Positions 22,501 through 37,500 are shown, counted from the first letter of the stretch. The stretch is 64,000 bases of DNA from Cliona cf. orientalis (GCA_963930775.1 OZ005691.1:7499000-7562999); one strand, 5' to 3'. The notes: generated from the letters alone by a model not told the origin. A program made the numbers and translations.

Positions 22501-25500
22501 GGGGCAACACGCCCACTTTTTGTGGGCACGTGATCGTGTCCAACCTCCTCTGAGCATGGTCATAGCCAATAGTGTTCAGAAAAGTTCAATCATGTTTCAG
22601 GTTTGGCCAAGGCAAAGCCTGTAGAGCCCGTAGCTCACCACACCCACAAATGGTTGTTGGTCACACCTTCTATGCTTGCGTACAATATTTTTTAGCATTC
22701 ATCTGTGCTTGCGTAGTAATGCATTCATCTAGTCTGGATAAATGAGTACATATATACCGTGTTTATGCTAATAGAACGCATGATCCAATTAACGCAAGAA
22801 AATTCAATTCCAGGAATTGTTTGTATTCTATTAGAACGGAAGTGACTGTCTGTAATTATTTTCTATGAATCCAATTAGCGCAATAATGCTAAGGTGAGGC
22901 TATTGCGCATGCTCAAACTGCGTGCTGCACAGTTAAACCACACCTGCTTAGTAATAAACTGTTCTGGAAGCCTCTATACTATATCTCGCTCTGTCTCTCG
23001 GACTCGTTGCTAGCTATAGTTAACCAAATCGCAAGTGCCGTTCGTCGTTCGTGAGCTGGGGTACTAAACTACACTCGGGACTGACCTTAGTTGGAACTGC
23101 ACTAAGTCCAGCAGCCAGGGCCTCAGGCTGCGATGATGGATCAGCATGATTCAGTGGCATCGCTAACCATGCGGCGCGGCTGTCAGAAGGCCTTTCTCAG
23201 GCTACCCTCGTGATGATCGGGGCCAGGGGCACAGGTACGATACCATCGATAGACACTATTTGTCGTCGCTCAAAGCTATGCTAATTGTTCTATTACAACG
23301 CAACATCTAATTAACGCAAGAAAATTTACTTCCTGGAATTGTTTTGACTCTAATTGTGCGCAAACCAGATTTGAAATTATATTTTTTTGCTTGCGTTCTA
23401 TTAGAATAAACATGGTACGCAAATATGGCTGTTTGTGGTGTTAGTGATGACTGCTTTGGCTCACTCTAGTAGTATATGGTGACTTCGTTCTCAGTTGCAA
23501 TCTGCATGAATAAAACGAAGATTCTTTTCGGACAACTTAACTGTTAAGTTGTTCGAAAAGAATCTTCGTTTTAGTAGTATATAGTTTGCACATACGTACT
23601 TATGAATGTTTAGAGTTGAACTTCATGTACATTGTACATAGTATGATAATAATACTTAAATATCTGTTGGGAGACGACATTCTTGCCCATGTAGTTACAA
23701 TAATTGTCAGTGATATGTGTATGGTATTATCTTATCCTTTAGTAGTCTATGAATTCACCGTTCATACACTGCTACGCGTGCATGGTAGAGATGGCTAGAT
23801 TGGTACGAAACAGCAGCAGTAATTGGGTGCAGATCCAGCACGAAGGTACATGTAGTCTGAAATCCATTTCACCTTGAGCCCTATTGATGGACGATTAGGC
23901 CAGCTTGGATAGCTGTGTGGGCGTGGTTTATACACGTACATGCCTCCAAGGGCAATCCACTTCTTGTACTTAGTCTGTGGGTCAGAGCGTAGGCTTCGAT
24001 GAACGCACATGGCCGAACAAGAGGGTACACCCAATATCGTCGCCATATTATGTACAGCGTAGATGAAGCCACTTTTGCCATTAATGATGACCATGCTTGT
24101 GCAGGCCATCTGAGCCACTACTTCGTACTGATCAGGCGGGGGATTGGCACTGCGTTCCCATTTGTTTCTCTGGTATGGCTCATTGTCGATGGCGGGGGAA
24201 AATTCCTGCAAAGAATGTGAGAAATGTCTTTCCATTATGAGTTACAGTAATAGGTGGGATGTGGGAACGTGCCGGGTGGAATGGATGGAATATTGGTTTG
24301 TTTTTCTTATTGTGTATCCACATCTTGGATTGCTAATTTACCGTTTTACTTGTAGGAGTCTAGTTATTATGGATATGCAAGTATAATTCATGTACATGTA
24401 AATGTGTGCTTATATTATTTGCATACCTGATCATTTGTGTTGGTCCATGGTAAGGTGGGTTGTAAAGTGGCTGCTAGCCAGAAGCTTGAGAGTAGAAGCA
24501 AGTTAACCACTGAGTTCTTCATTGCAATTTTCAGTACACTGAATGCATGCTACATAAAATGATGTTACATTACTTAACACATGCATCAACCTTGCTGCCA
24601 TAAACAGCCCCATCTACATGTATATATTGCACAAAAATGTGATGACAGTACAGCTTAGTTCAGATATTATGGTACTAGCAGGCAACACATGCTAGTATAT
24701 GGTTGCATAAAACACACACAACCTCATGTTCTCAACTGTGGATATCTGTATACGTGTAATAATGTTAATATCCGAGCTGCATGTGCATTGTACATAATAT
24801 TATTATACATGACCATGATGTGTAACCCCTCTAGGCTAGAAAAGGAGCACGTGGCAAGCCTAGCGATGATGGTGAGGCTTCTGGAGATGGTCACGTGAGT
24901 TATGAAGGGGACTCAGATGATAGCGAGTATCTCTCTGGTGACGAGCCAGAAGATACTGTTAAGGTATGTACTATGCTACTGACCGGAGTTGCACGTATAA
25001 TTATAATGTATGACCAGTTTTGCATAAGGGTGCAGGATTGGATCAATATACAAAGTATACTAAAATATATCACAAATATGCGTATAACTGTCTAACCAAT
25101 GGATTATACAAATATACATGAGTATACCTCAAGTATGCGTATAACTGTCTAATCCAATACTATGCCTAAATAACATAATTGTTTATAACTATTATATCAG
25201 TGTTGAAGGCAAGTATAATTTGCATAAAGTGCATAATTATATAGATGTTATACAACAAATATGCAATAGTATACCCTATACAGTCTAACTGTATAATGTA
25301 TAATGTGTATAATTATAGTATTCTATTAATTTCAACGTCCGAGTCACCTATCAGATAAAGTTTAATTGTCCGAGTTGCGTGTCAGACGTAGTTAAGTTTA
25401 GACGTCCATGTCGTGTGTCATACGTAATTAATTTAAGTTTAGACATCCGTGTCGCGTGTCAGACGTAATTAAGTTTAGACGTCCGTGTCGCGTGTCAGAC

Positions 25501-28500
25501 GTAATTAAGTTTAGACGTCCGTGTCGCGTGTCAGACGTAATTAAGTTTAGACGTCCGTGTCACGTGTCAGACGTAATTAAGTTTAGACGTCCGTGTCACG
25601 TGTCAGACGTAATTAAGTTTAGACGTCCGTACCAACGTAATTAATAACACCTCCAATTAAGAGGGGCGAGATATGACTTTATGCAAATCAGATATTATAC
25701 AAATATACTGTATAATTATACACAATGTATACATGTAATCTAAAGATGTATAATTATGCAAATTATGCATTTTATACACCTCCAAGAGTGTGAGATATGA
25801 CTTTATGCAAATTAGACATTATACAAATATACTGTATAATTATATATAATGTATAAACGTAATCTAAAGACGTATAGTTATGCAAATTATGCACTTTATA
25901 CACCAAGAGAATCACAAAGACTTAATATTATAGACTACAGTTATACAGTATAGTGTATTATATAGTAATAAGAGAAGCACACTACTCAAATAGACAAATT
26001 ATGCTGGTCATATACGAATTTAAGCTTTATTATACAGTATATTATACATATAATATGTATAATTAAGTAATAAACCTTAATAGTATAAACATGTAAGAGT
26101 ATAACTAGTATAAAGATCCATTACTGCACAGCTCTCCAGTTTTGGGAATATCCTTTGTAAGGGATCTGCGTGTGATTCGTGTGTTGTGCGTTTTTAGTAG
26201 CGCAGGCCGAAATTTGTCGAAGTCCGGTATACATGTCACACAACCCTTCTTCTAACTGTTCCCGTCGTTTACGGAGGCTCAATTGTGTGATACAAAGGTG
26301 AAATAAGCTGTAAAGATCAGCCCTTGCTCGATCTTGACATTCATTTCGAATGACCCCACCCAATGCCATTTAATTGATTTCCGGTTCACTTGTAGTATGC
26401 AGAAATTCTATATATGTGCATGGCAACGCCTTTAGACTGTAATTTTTCAATTACTTGGTGTGTGGCACGATAGCAAACAAAGCGCTGTATCTCCACAACA
26501 AAGCAAGCATGGAAAATTTTCATACGGAGGGTTTTTCCGAATCTTGTCGGTGGACAAGACTTGTCCTTTACCACTTTCCTTATTTTCATATTGTGCTTTG
26601 AAAGCTGCAAGTTGATGTTGAATGCATACACATGCACGAGTATGAACTGACTAGACACACAAGTAAATCTTGTAGTCAGGTTATTGGAGTATACTACTTC
26701 TTGTACTAGCCCTGCCTTTTAGTAGAAGTAATATTTTAGGTTCACTCACAGGTCTGTGTTACTTCACTTCTCCTCTCCTTAGTTGCATGTAGTCATTGCA
26801 GCTGTCCTGCATCAACATTACCATGGATACACTCATGTGATACCTAGCCCTCAAAGATTGATATCTCACCACACCTCAGCTTCAATCAATTATTGTCATT
26901 GCACATGGATTTTATAGGCATTTTGCTGGCTATATATTATGGGAAGGGGGTGGGTCATCATAAAGTAGGCCAATGATGAATAGAGGTCAACTACCAACAA
27001 AATAGTTATCTGCCAGTAATTGGGATGCATTCGACCATGATCTCATGCTGGCAGGTAACTATTATATGTATTTAATATTTATTATAATTATACTGAGATA
27101 TTATGTACATGTTCTTGCAGGTCAGGAAGACGAAGAAACCTAGTTCGTATTTTGAAGAAGCCCCACCTCCCTTGGAAAGTGACATCAACTTCACTGATAT
27201 GAATCTATCACGACCTTTGCTCAAGGTGAGCTGCTGTATCCATAATATTATAGTGATGCATATGTGTGTCTTAAAATTAAGGTGTCATTTTAGTAAGAGA
27301 GAGCAGAAATATCCATTCGTGTTAATTAACGCTCGGCGCACGAGCGTTACAGTAGTCTATTTGTCTGTGTGTGTGTTACCAGTCTACTGACTGCGTATAA
27401 AGTTTATGCTAAAAAATGAACATACCAGCCAACTTCATGCTGATCTCCAAAGGTTTTCAACTTTGGGATTTCACTATAAGGCATTCGTTGAAGAGTTATG
27501 GCTCTATTCATTCTTTTAGCATGCGAGTCCGCCATTTTTTTTGTGATATAAATATACTATTTCCACGTGTATGCTAAGCTGTCTATTAATAGTACGTACT
27601 ATCTATTTATACCACTTACTATTAATAGGTACCCTCGTGATGTGATACATAGCTCATCTTCTTTTTGCATGTGGCAGTTCACAGCCTAGCGCCTACTGTA
27701 TCTGTGGTGAGTTTGTCTCACTCTGTTTCAAGATGTTTAACCCCCTGAGCATAATAGATTATGCCTAAGTTAACAAAAGTGTGTCCTGAGTGTTCTGCTA
27801 GTGTGAATCAGATTTGCTCACGTCTAGTCATAGATTTATTTGGGCTTTCTAATGCTTTATTTTTAGACATGCTTGCTCGATTTAGCTCTCGTCTTGACAT
27901 GCTTTTACTCGGGCTTTCGGATGCTCTCTTTAATACATCTCATAGCTATAATTTTTTTGGAGACTTTACGCTACAGTACGTGTCTAACAATTGTCATCCT
28001 CATAAATTTGTACCCATGTGGCACTCCGCCGAGCGTTTTGCACCATGGTGCTTCATTCACGATAGCGGAGCGTGGGAACGTGCTTTTATATGTAGCCACT
28101 AGATTAATTGCTATTGAGTTTGTGATGTCATCTCATCAGAGATGGGAGGTCTGCACCTGCTCAATTGTCTGATTGAAGATCTGGTCGCAAGTACCACTCT
28201 CCAGATCTCGGGAAGGTGGTTTATCCCCGCAAGGACCACAACACCCTCCCTGTATCTCTTCGGTATTTGTTGACCTATATACCTCAATTATCAGTATCCT
28301 GAAGAGCTTGATCTGCATATAGCAATTCGTTTCTACAACAATCATATAACTCACTACCAAAAAAAAAAACAGGGAGAATAGATCAAATCAATCCTGTCAC
28401 CCAGACCTGTATAATCATCTACAGTTGCACCTTGTGTGTAGACGTTAAAGACATACACGTATACATACCCATTATGCGCACCGTTATGGCCCACTCCTTG

Positions 28501-31500
28501 AATCCTCTCTTGACTGGCCTGCACTGTTTCATCGAGGGTTGACCTTTGAAGGGAATCATAGCCAATACTTATATTATAGTTCACAATGAAAGAGTACAGT
28601 ATTCTCCCCAAGTTAAATTCAAGGCATGATTGGAGGGCATGGTGTGGGTGGAGCCTGTAGCCACAACAAAGCTTTTGGATTACCCCCATTCCCCACATCA
28701 AAGGGAATTTCGTACTAAAGGCTTGTTGGGCCGACATGCCTTAGGTATGCTAGGGAGAACACTGGGGTAGTATGCAGACAGTTTGTCTGCAAATAGAGCT
28801 GATGTCACCAGGTGTATGTTTTAAGCTGTGAGTAGCCTTCCTCTCCTCTTGCGGGCAGAGTCATTGTCAACAAATTGTAAATAATGAACCCTCTAGCAAA
28901 AAAATCATTCAATTATGGACAAATTTAGCCTGATTGTACATTTTAAAATTAAAACAGCTCACCTGCACTTCTTGAGAACTACTTAAAGTATGCTATTCTC
29001 TGGAAATATCCATATAATAATATCTTTAATAATACAAAATGCAATGTAATTTATTTCGAGATCTGTCCACTTTGGCTTGGATCTATTCATCAGTCCTCCT
29101 AGGGAAGAACCTTCTCTCTTTTCCAAGCAGGAATGAAGTACATTCTGTTAGTGATGGCCATTTAGATGTTGCTTTTCCTATTGAGAAGGGTAAGTTGGGA
29201 GGGCCATCATGAGAACTGTGCTTTCCTGTAGTTGTGTGTATTATAGGAGCCCTGCAGTTGCACGTTTGATCAGCACCATCCATACCTACCAACTCGCTTG
29301 TAAATGTCTTACGTGTAGTCACAAATATACACACGCGTTCATTGTATGTCTTAAACATTATGATTTTTGCCCTGCTTTCGGTTGTTAGTCACCTTCCCCC
29401 CCCCCCCCCCCCCCCCCCCCGGATACTTAGTTTCTCTTGGTTTATTCATCTTGCACAAGAATTATTTGCAAACTAGGAATATGCTTGGTTCCAGGATTCT
29501 CTTTTGGGAGGTTAATTGTACAATTATTATCAACTTTAGATATGTATGGTTACTATAAAAATTGGTGGCTTGTACTTTACCAGAACAACCACTGTGGGGA
29601 TAACCCTATACTTCCAATCACATGACACCTGGTATGCCAGTTTGAAATTTTGTGTTGCTCTGTTATCTTTTCTGACTTCTTGTGTTTATGTTGAAACTAT
29701 TATAAGTAGAAAGAAAGTGTTAATTTCATGATGGGAGAACAGAACGACGAATTTTACTATGAGCCAAGCATTTGGCCATTCTTCATAACTCCAGCACTCC
29801 TAATTATGTTTCTGTCATCTCTCCTGATCCCCTACCTCATCAGCCCTCTGTTTTGGAGTCTTCTATTGCCAACCAGCAAGAATCCTCCAAGATCCAACAT
29901 GCAGTTCCACACTGTGCTTACATCGACAGTTCATGCTATTGTCTCTACAGTGTTGGCCTTGTACCTCTTGATCTCTGGTGAGATGAACAGCAACCGTGTC
30001 TTCTCAAAGTCACCCCTAGGATTTGTAACTATTCAAATATCTCTAGGATTCTATATTGGTGACTTTATTGTCAATCTTCTTGATCCAAAGCTGAGAACCG
30101 ACTTGGGAGGCGTGATCCACCACGTAGCAGCAATAGGTGGTCTTATTTTCTGCCTTTTTTATCAAGGATTATTCATATTTTTTGTTGTTTATCGGCTCAT
30201 TACTGAGTGTTCTCAGCCATTTGTTAATCTTTGCTATGTTCTCCACGAGCTTGATGACAACGATGGAATCCTATACACCTGTGCCTCAATCGTCATGCTT
30301 GCAGTGTTCATCCTTTGTCGAATAATCATCATTCCTTGGCACTGGTATGTAATAGTAACCACTCTTGCAACGGAAGAAGCTGCCTTGTTAGTACCCCTCA
30401 TTTTCAGAGTGAGTCTAGTAGGTGTCTATCTCGTTTTCGACATTCTCAACGTTCTTTGGTGCGACACAATTATGAAAGATACATCCAAGCTCTTCAAAAG
30501 CCAAAGGAAATCAAGTAAACTCTCGTGATAATCTTTATGGGAATTACTATGAAGTACCAAAGTGTGCTTGTTATTAGAGGATACTCTCGAGTTCTTGAAG
30601 TTTGCGGAGGTTGATAAAAGACTGGCTGCACTAAGGCATGGACTGGATTGAACCAATAATTATAATGACTTATGATATATAGATAGTATGCAAATAGTGT
30701 ACTGTGAGGTGAATAAGTTCATAATATGTGGGAAACCCTCCGTAAGGGATCCGCGCGTGATTCGCGCAATGCGCGTTTTTAGTAGCTCAGGTCGAAATTT
30801 GTCTAAGTCAAGATTTTGTCATATACATGTTGAACAACCCTTCTAAATGTTTATGTCGTGTACAGAGGCTAGTCGTGCTATACTAAGGCGAAATAAGCCT
30901 TCATTTTGACCCACCTAGTTACTGTATCTATATTTTTGTGTGGTTTGGTAAACTTGGCTTTGGGTATGTAATGTCTGCTGCTAATGTAGAGTGACAATGT
31001 TGATGAATATTTTCATATAAATACCACTGCCGTTTCAAGTTCAATCCGGGAATGACCGTCAGGGGAGGCAGCGATTGTGGAGTGTCCATTTGACAGTGGG
31101 GTTTTAGAATGTCAAACACTATCTCTGAAGAATCTGAGAACTCCTTAAGGAATACCTTTCCTGGAGCATCATTCGCTACTCGGAAGCTGTGGTAAGAGAG
31201 TATGTTTGGTATTGGTCAGAAAAACTGTGACAAGTGTGTTGTCCACTCGTAGAAATTAACCAATGTCTCGCCTCCTATCCCACGTATAACCTGAGGGATA
31301 TTCTGGTGATTATGTGTAGACCTCTCCACTAAGCTGGCAATTTCAGTGAGGGTAGAGACAGTCGAGTGTCGATATACCTTCTTGAAAAGGTCGAAGAATC
31401 GGTCTGGAGAGAATTTGCTGTGTCCCACTAGCATGAAGGAAAGTTGTATGCTGTCCTGCTTGCCAGTCATTACTCTCCACATCATGTACTGAATTGTTGC

Positions 31501-34500
31501 ATTATTTTTGTTTCGTGCTGTACAATTGTCAACATGGAGATAGATTGCTTTTTCTTTGTAGCTATACTTGCTAAGTAGTGGTGTAGCAAACTGATAACGC
31601 AGTCTGCACCTTTTCCCGGGTTCGATAAGGTATATTACCTGCTGTGATCTTCCATCATTACAAACCCCAAGTATTCCACATTTCCTGGCTGTTTTAAAGA
31701 ATTCAGGACCCACTTGTTGAGCATTGAAGGGAAAGTGGACTTGTTGGGCAAAGTCATAGGAATAGTGACCTAAAATTGGTAAAGAATTGCCATTTTCGGA
31801 GGCTGACCAAGCTGACCGAGCAGCAGAAACTTGACTGTTATAGTAGTCCCTTTCCGTACGTGCTCTTTCAATGTGGTCTTGAGCAGTTTTATATACCTTC
31901 AACTTCTCTTCTTCGGGAAGAAAACCAGCTTTCTGAATAGTCATCCTGTTGCTTTGGCAAACATGTAGCGCAGATCAGAAGAGGGTTGAGAAATTGATAT
32001 GTATGGTAAGCATTCTTGCCAAAGGCTGTAGAATTTAGATTTTCCAACTGCCTTCCAGCTATTTGTAGCACGTGCATCTTGATGTTTCGTGAATACAAAC
32101 TGCTTTGTGATATGAGATGGAAGCACAACCACTTTTTGACGATGCCCAGGGACTCTGCCAGGAAGGGGCATACCATGACCTTCAGCGAAGTTGGTGATGA
32201 AACTGGTTACTCAGCTTACTTCCTTGAATGGAATGGTACGTGTTAATAGGAGTGCATTTGAAGTTTCCATGTGTACGGGTACCCAGGCCATGTTGCTTGA
32301 AAAGACGAACAAGATTGTCGTAACGAAAATGGGACATACAGTGTAGAAATAAGAACATTTTCCTGCAGATTCGAACGCCATGGATGTAATACTGGCAGCA
32401 CAGAATTTCAGACGGTCCACCTATTTCATGGTGAGATGATCTAAGTGTGGCTTGGCCATCCAGTGCTTGGTGAGCTCGGATGTTGGAGAGAACAATCAAG
32501 TCTAGCTCATCCTTGGTAAGTTCCATACAAGCCTGCCTGCTGCTCACAATCACTTCTTTTGTCACAAAATCAGAGCACTGGGTATTTTTAGGCCCAAATT
32601 TACAGCCACAACCTTTACTGATAACCTCTCTATTTCATGTTGTTCATCCCTGTCTTCTAGATTTTCAAGAGGTGGTCTCTCCTATGCCCACTGTGGTTAG
32701 ATCTGCGACCGGGGTCACAATTTGTGACCGTCAAAATTCGGCTGTGACCTCGTGACCGTGCTTTAATCGTCGTGACCTCCCACGATAGTAGTTATGGTAA
32801 AGGTCGTTTCATCACTACTGAGCATTGCGCATCATATCATAGCATGTATACCCCGCCCACTTTGCATACAATGTGAGTGGCATGCAGGCAGATCAGATCA
32901 CTTTGACCATACTACGTAGATATGGAAAAAAATAAAAGTCGTCAAAGCAGTCTTTAAGTCAGCATCACTTTCGATGTTCGCTTCTCCAATAAATTCGTCT
33001 TCGTACGTCAGATCTAGTCTCAGGCCACTGGACTTCACCTTCGGAAACAACTCCAGCAACTCTCACTCAACTCCTTCTACACAGTAACTGTCTATGTCAT
33101 TTCCATCTAAGTGGGTCTAGTAGGTAATTATTTGTTTTTGACATTCTTAATGTCGTTTGGTGTTATATACACAATAATGATTGGTACACGTACACCCAAG
33201 CTCTTCAAATACGAATGGAAATCAATTGAACTTGGTGTGATTATATAAAACTGATCACAGTAGAGAGTTGTATGTGTACTATCATGTTATGGTAAACATG
33301 TTCTCTGGGAAGGATCACTTATACTCTACTTCTGGTTGATAATATACATGTACTTATATGAAATAAAATCATGATAATACTTTAATATCATTTTCATTCC
33401 ATGCTGTAAAGCCTCCAACTTCAATAGTTATTGTATCCATGCTTTGCGGTATATACGGTGACTACAGGAAGATGGTGAGCATTAAATATGGCCACACTGT
33501 ATGCAGAGACACTGTGATATAGATGCCTTTATGAGATACTGCATAAAACGGATCACAGTAGATTTGTGGATATTGAAATGCCAAACTAGCTATGTGCCTG
33601 GTACGGAAGGATTCACTCGAACTGTTTGTGAAGTGGTACCTTTTCACATATCTTGCCACGTAATATAATATTTTAAAATCACTCAGATACTTATTGCTGA
33701 CACGACGACAACCGCCTATAATCAGTAGTCTTATCTGTATCACAGAAGCATCCATCAACTTTCTTCAATATCGTTTCTATCAGTTGTACGCTGTTTGGGG
33801 GGGGGTAGCTGTTCTGGACAAATTTCAATAATATCAATTGAACAAATTGTGTTTCCGGGTTAATCTTGCAGATGTAGGCAAAACTTCGCTGGACGTTCAG
33901 CCATGACTACAAATAGTGTTTTAATCTGTACCACTAAATACCGAAGAAGCAACACTTACACCACCACCAACCAATATAGCTCCACCAGTGGCTTTAGCAA
34001 TGTTACTCCAGGCTTCCGTGGATCGTGCTGTTTCTTTTTAATCTGTTCTGCTCTTCTCCATGCTTGCCCAGTGATTTATAAAGACCAATAAAATTTAATA
34101 ATTTTTCATTCCATCAAACTAATTGCTGACATGACGACAACTGCATAATCGGTAGTCTCAGTGGTTTCCACCACTGGTATGGATTGAGGCAATTTATTTC
34201 AAATTCTGTTTACTTTGGCTTGGGTATGTTTATTAGTCCTCATAGGGAAGAATCTTCTCTCTCCAAGCAGGAATGAAATACATTCTGTCAGTGACGGCCA
34301 TTTAGCTATATAGGTGTTGCTTTTTCTATTGAGGAGGTCCATCACGAGAACTGTGCTTTCCTATAATAATTGTGTATTATAGGAATACAGTGCATGTCCT
34401 TCTATTGTCAGATTTGGGTATGGTCTGCATCTTGACTCGTATTATCTGGTGCTCGATAACACTATAGCAGCCCAGTAGTAATAGTTAGTGACAAATAAAT

Positions 34501-37500
34501 AAGATGTATAATGATATTTGGCTACAATAATCATTTAAAATTAATGGTAGCCATGCCGTTTTTGATCTGTCAGTAAAATTTAGTAGAAGTAAATATAGGC
34601 TGACGACATCTTACTATTAAATCTTTGACTATGTCATTCTTCCTCCTCCACCTACTCTACGAATTTCTCTTTTTCCCTTATACTCATTATATGTACGTTA
34701 CATACATCAATCTCACAGAAGATTTGAAAGGCAGCCACTAGACTGTCGACTGTAACCTCGATAATTTAGGGTTATCCACTCTGCAAGTTTAGTCGGAGCC
34801 ATCCATACCCCTCAACTCGTGCATTTATCTTACGTGGAGTCACATATGTACACACATTCATTGGCATGCGTTAGAACATTATAATCATAGCCCTGTAGAG
34901 GCTGCTTTCTCTTTTTTCTGTTGTGGCTTGTTAGTTACCACCCCCCCCCCCCCCCCTCTCTGGGACTCAATTTTGTTTATTTAACTTCCACAAGAGCTAT
35001 TTGCGAACTATGAATATTGTTAGTTATTCATAGTTCCAATCACATGAAACCTAGAATGATTGATGTACATCATTGCCTTAGTTATTACCAGTAAAGAAAC
35101 AGGTGTACATTATCGACTGACTCCCACCATCCACCTCCCACCCACCCCATCACAAATCCCCCCATATATCACTACCAACCCATGTCAATAGCAAGCCCAA
35201 CTACATCAAGCCCCTAGCTAACTACTGCAGCTGTGGCTTACTTGATACAGGAAGAGAGTTGTCCCATTGTTAAAGTTAGAAGATAACAGGCATAGCACAC
35301 ACAGCATGCTAAGTAAAGTGGGATTACAATATCTGTGTATGCAGATACTAGCTAGTAGTGTGTGGTCCCCTTGAAAAAATTACACACGAAGTAGAAAAAA
35401 AATTAATGTAAAGTAATGTTTGAGACTCTGGGAAAACGTTCACGACAAATTATTGATATGAGCATGCAGAATGGGTCAAAACTAGAAGTTTCTAGGAAGG
35501 GTAATTTTGATTCAAACCTTAGAATTAAAGTTATGGCCCTTTAAAGTTTCCCCATATGTTTGTATAGGGAAGCCATGCACTTGCAATGTTTTCCGCCCAC
35601 GCACTACGTGAAAAATGGGGAATACCCATGGTGTGCGTTATTTAAAAACTTTCTCAAAATTGGAGTATAGGTTGTTTGCTTCCTTTGTATGGCTCTACTG
35701 TGTATCCTACATGTAGGTGTATTATGTGGTCTTCTGGACAATTTTCTGTCTGCTTAGTGTGCACGCTAGCTTGAAAAAAACAAAACAGAAACAAGCAACT
35801 AGTTGTGGAGTCCCAGAGTTTCAATTTGTAGTTTGAAATTTTATGTTGCTCTATCATACAGTGTAGCTTTTCTGATTTTGTATGTTTATGTTGAAACTAT
35901 TGTAAGTAGAAGAAAGTGCTAACTCCATGATGGAAGAACAAGAAGACAAATTTTACGAGCCAAGTGTTTGGCCATTCTTTGTAACTCCAGCACTTCTAAT
36001 CACGTTTCTGTCATCTCTCCTGATCCCCTACCTCATCAGCCCTCAATTTTGGAGTCTTCTATTTCCAGCCAGCAATAATCCTCCAAGATCCAACATGCAT
36101 TTCCACACTGTGCTTACGTCGACAGTTCATGCTATTGTCTCTACAGTGTTGGCCTTGTACCTCTTGGTCTCTGGTGAGATGAACAGCAACCGTGTCTTCT
36201 CAAAGTCACCCCTAGGATTTATAACCATTCAAATATCACTCGGATTTTTTGCTGGTGACTTTATTGTCTGTCTCCTTAATCCAAAGCTGAGAACTGACTG
36301 GGGAGGTGTGATTCACCACGCAGCAGCAATAGGTGGTCTTATTTTCTGCCTTTTTTATCAAGGAATATTCATGTTCTTTGTTATTTATCGTCTCATTACT
36401 GAGTGTTCTCAGCCATTTGTAAATCTTAGTTACGTCCTCTACAAACTTGATAAACGCGATGGAATCCTGTACAACTGTGCCTCAATCGTCATGTTTGTTT
36501 TGTTTGTCCTTTGTCGAATAATTGTCATTCCTTGGCACTGGTATGTAGTACGAACAGTTGTTGTTACTAAAGAGGCTTCACTGTTGGTACCCCTCATCTT
36601 TAGAGTGGGTCTAGTATGTAACTATTTTGTTTTTGATATTCTCAATGTCCTTTGGTGCTACTCGATAATGAGAGATACATGTGTACCCTTGCTCTTCAAA
36701 GCCTAAGAGAAATTGATTGAACTTGTGTGATTCTTTGTTTGAGAGGCCTGCTGAGCAGGCACTAACCACCGAGCCTTGAGCAAAGCAAGAGGTGAGATCT
36801 GCTTGTAGTGAGGATCCTTCCGCCCTGCTTAATGTTCGTGGATGTTGATGACCCACACCCTGTCAATGAATGTTGCTCCCCAAGGGTGGCACACATTGCT
36901 GCACTGGGCCGCTGGGCACTTTGAGTAAGAACGAGCCCCACCATGGCTCATGTGACCAGTTTGAGGTGGTCAGATGTCACCTCATGAGTATTATCCCTGA
37001 GTGCACTTGTCACTTGATCCACATCCTTCCACAGAGCATCACAGTGCTTTATGACATTGACATCCAGCTCTGGACAGCTTTCAATCGACTCTGCCAATCT
37101 GATTAGTCCACTCTTCCCCTTCACCTTCCACCACACCCTTTTCCAGGACGAGATTGTCGATGGTAGCCGTCTTTTTGATATCTGCCTCTAACCTATGATA
37201 TGAAAATACATCTTCATGCTAGGAAAGTTTCTGACTAGTACACGCCTTTGCTTTTGTGGTAATCGTGTTGCATCATACCAATGGCGATACCAATCTGTTT
37301 TGAATTGAATAACAGCATTGTTGATACCAAGTACTGCAGTATCTTGGGCAAAGCTCCCACTCTACTGTGCACTATAATCATAAATTTTGTCGCTCTCCAC
37401 TTGGTATATTCTTCTGCACTTCCTCTAGCTTCATGGAAGTGGCTTCCATGATTTTCTGCACTAAAGATATCGATCCGTTCGCTGAATCAGATTAATATCT

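Noticed and set aside
25325..25640. Possible CRISPR array
   Set aside because: The repeats are head-to-tail with no unique spacers, in a eukaryotic intron; it is a minisatellite.
25456..25644. Repetitive open frame ([12 protein letters not shown] units) over the minisatellite
   Set aside because: The frame stays open only because the 36-bp unit is a multiple of three. There is no start context, splice signal or similarity outside the array.
36948..37136. Minus-strand frame ([19 protein letters not shown])
   Set aside because: Protein-like but short, with no splice partners and no recognised family.
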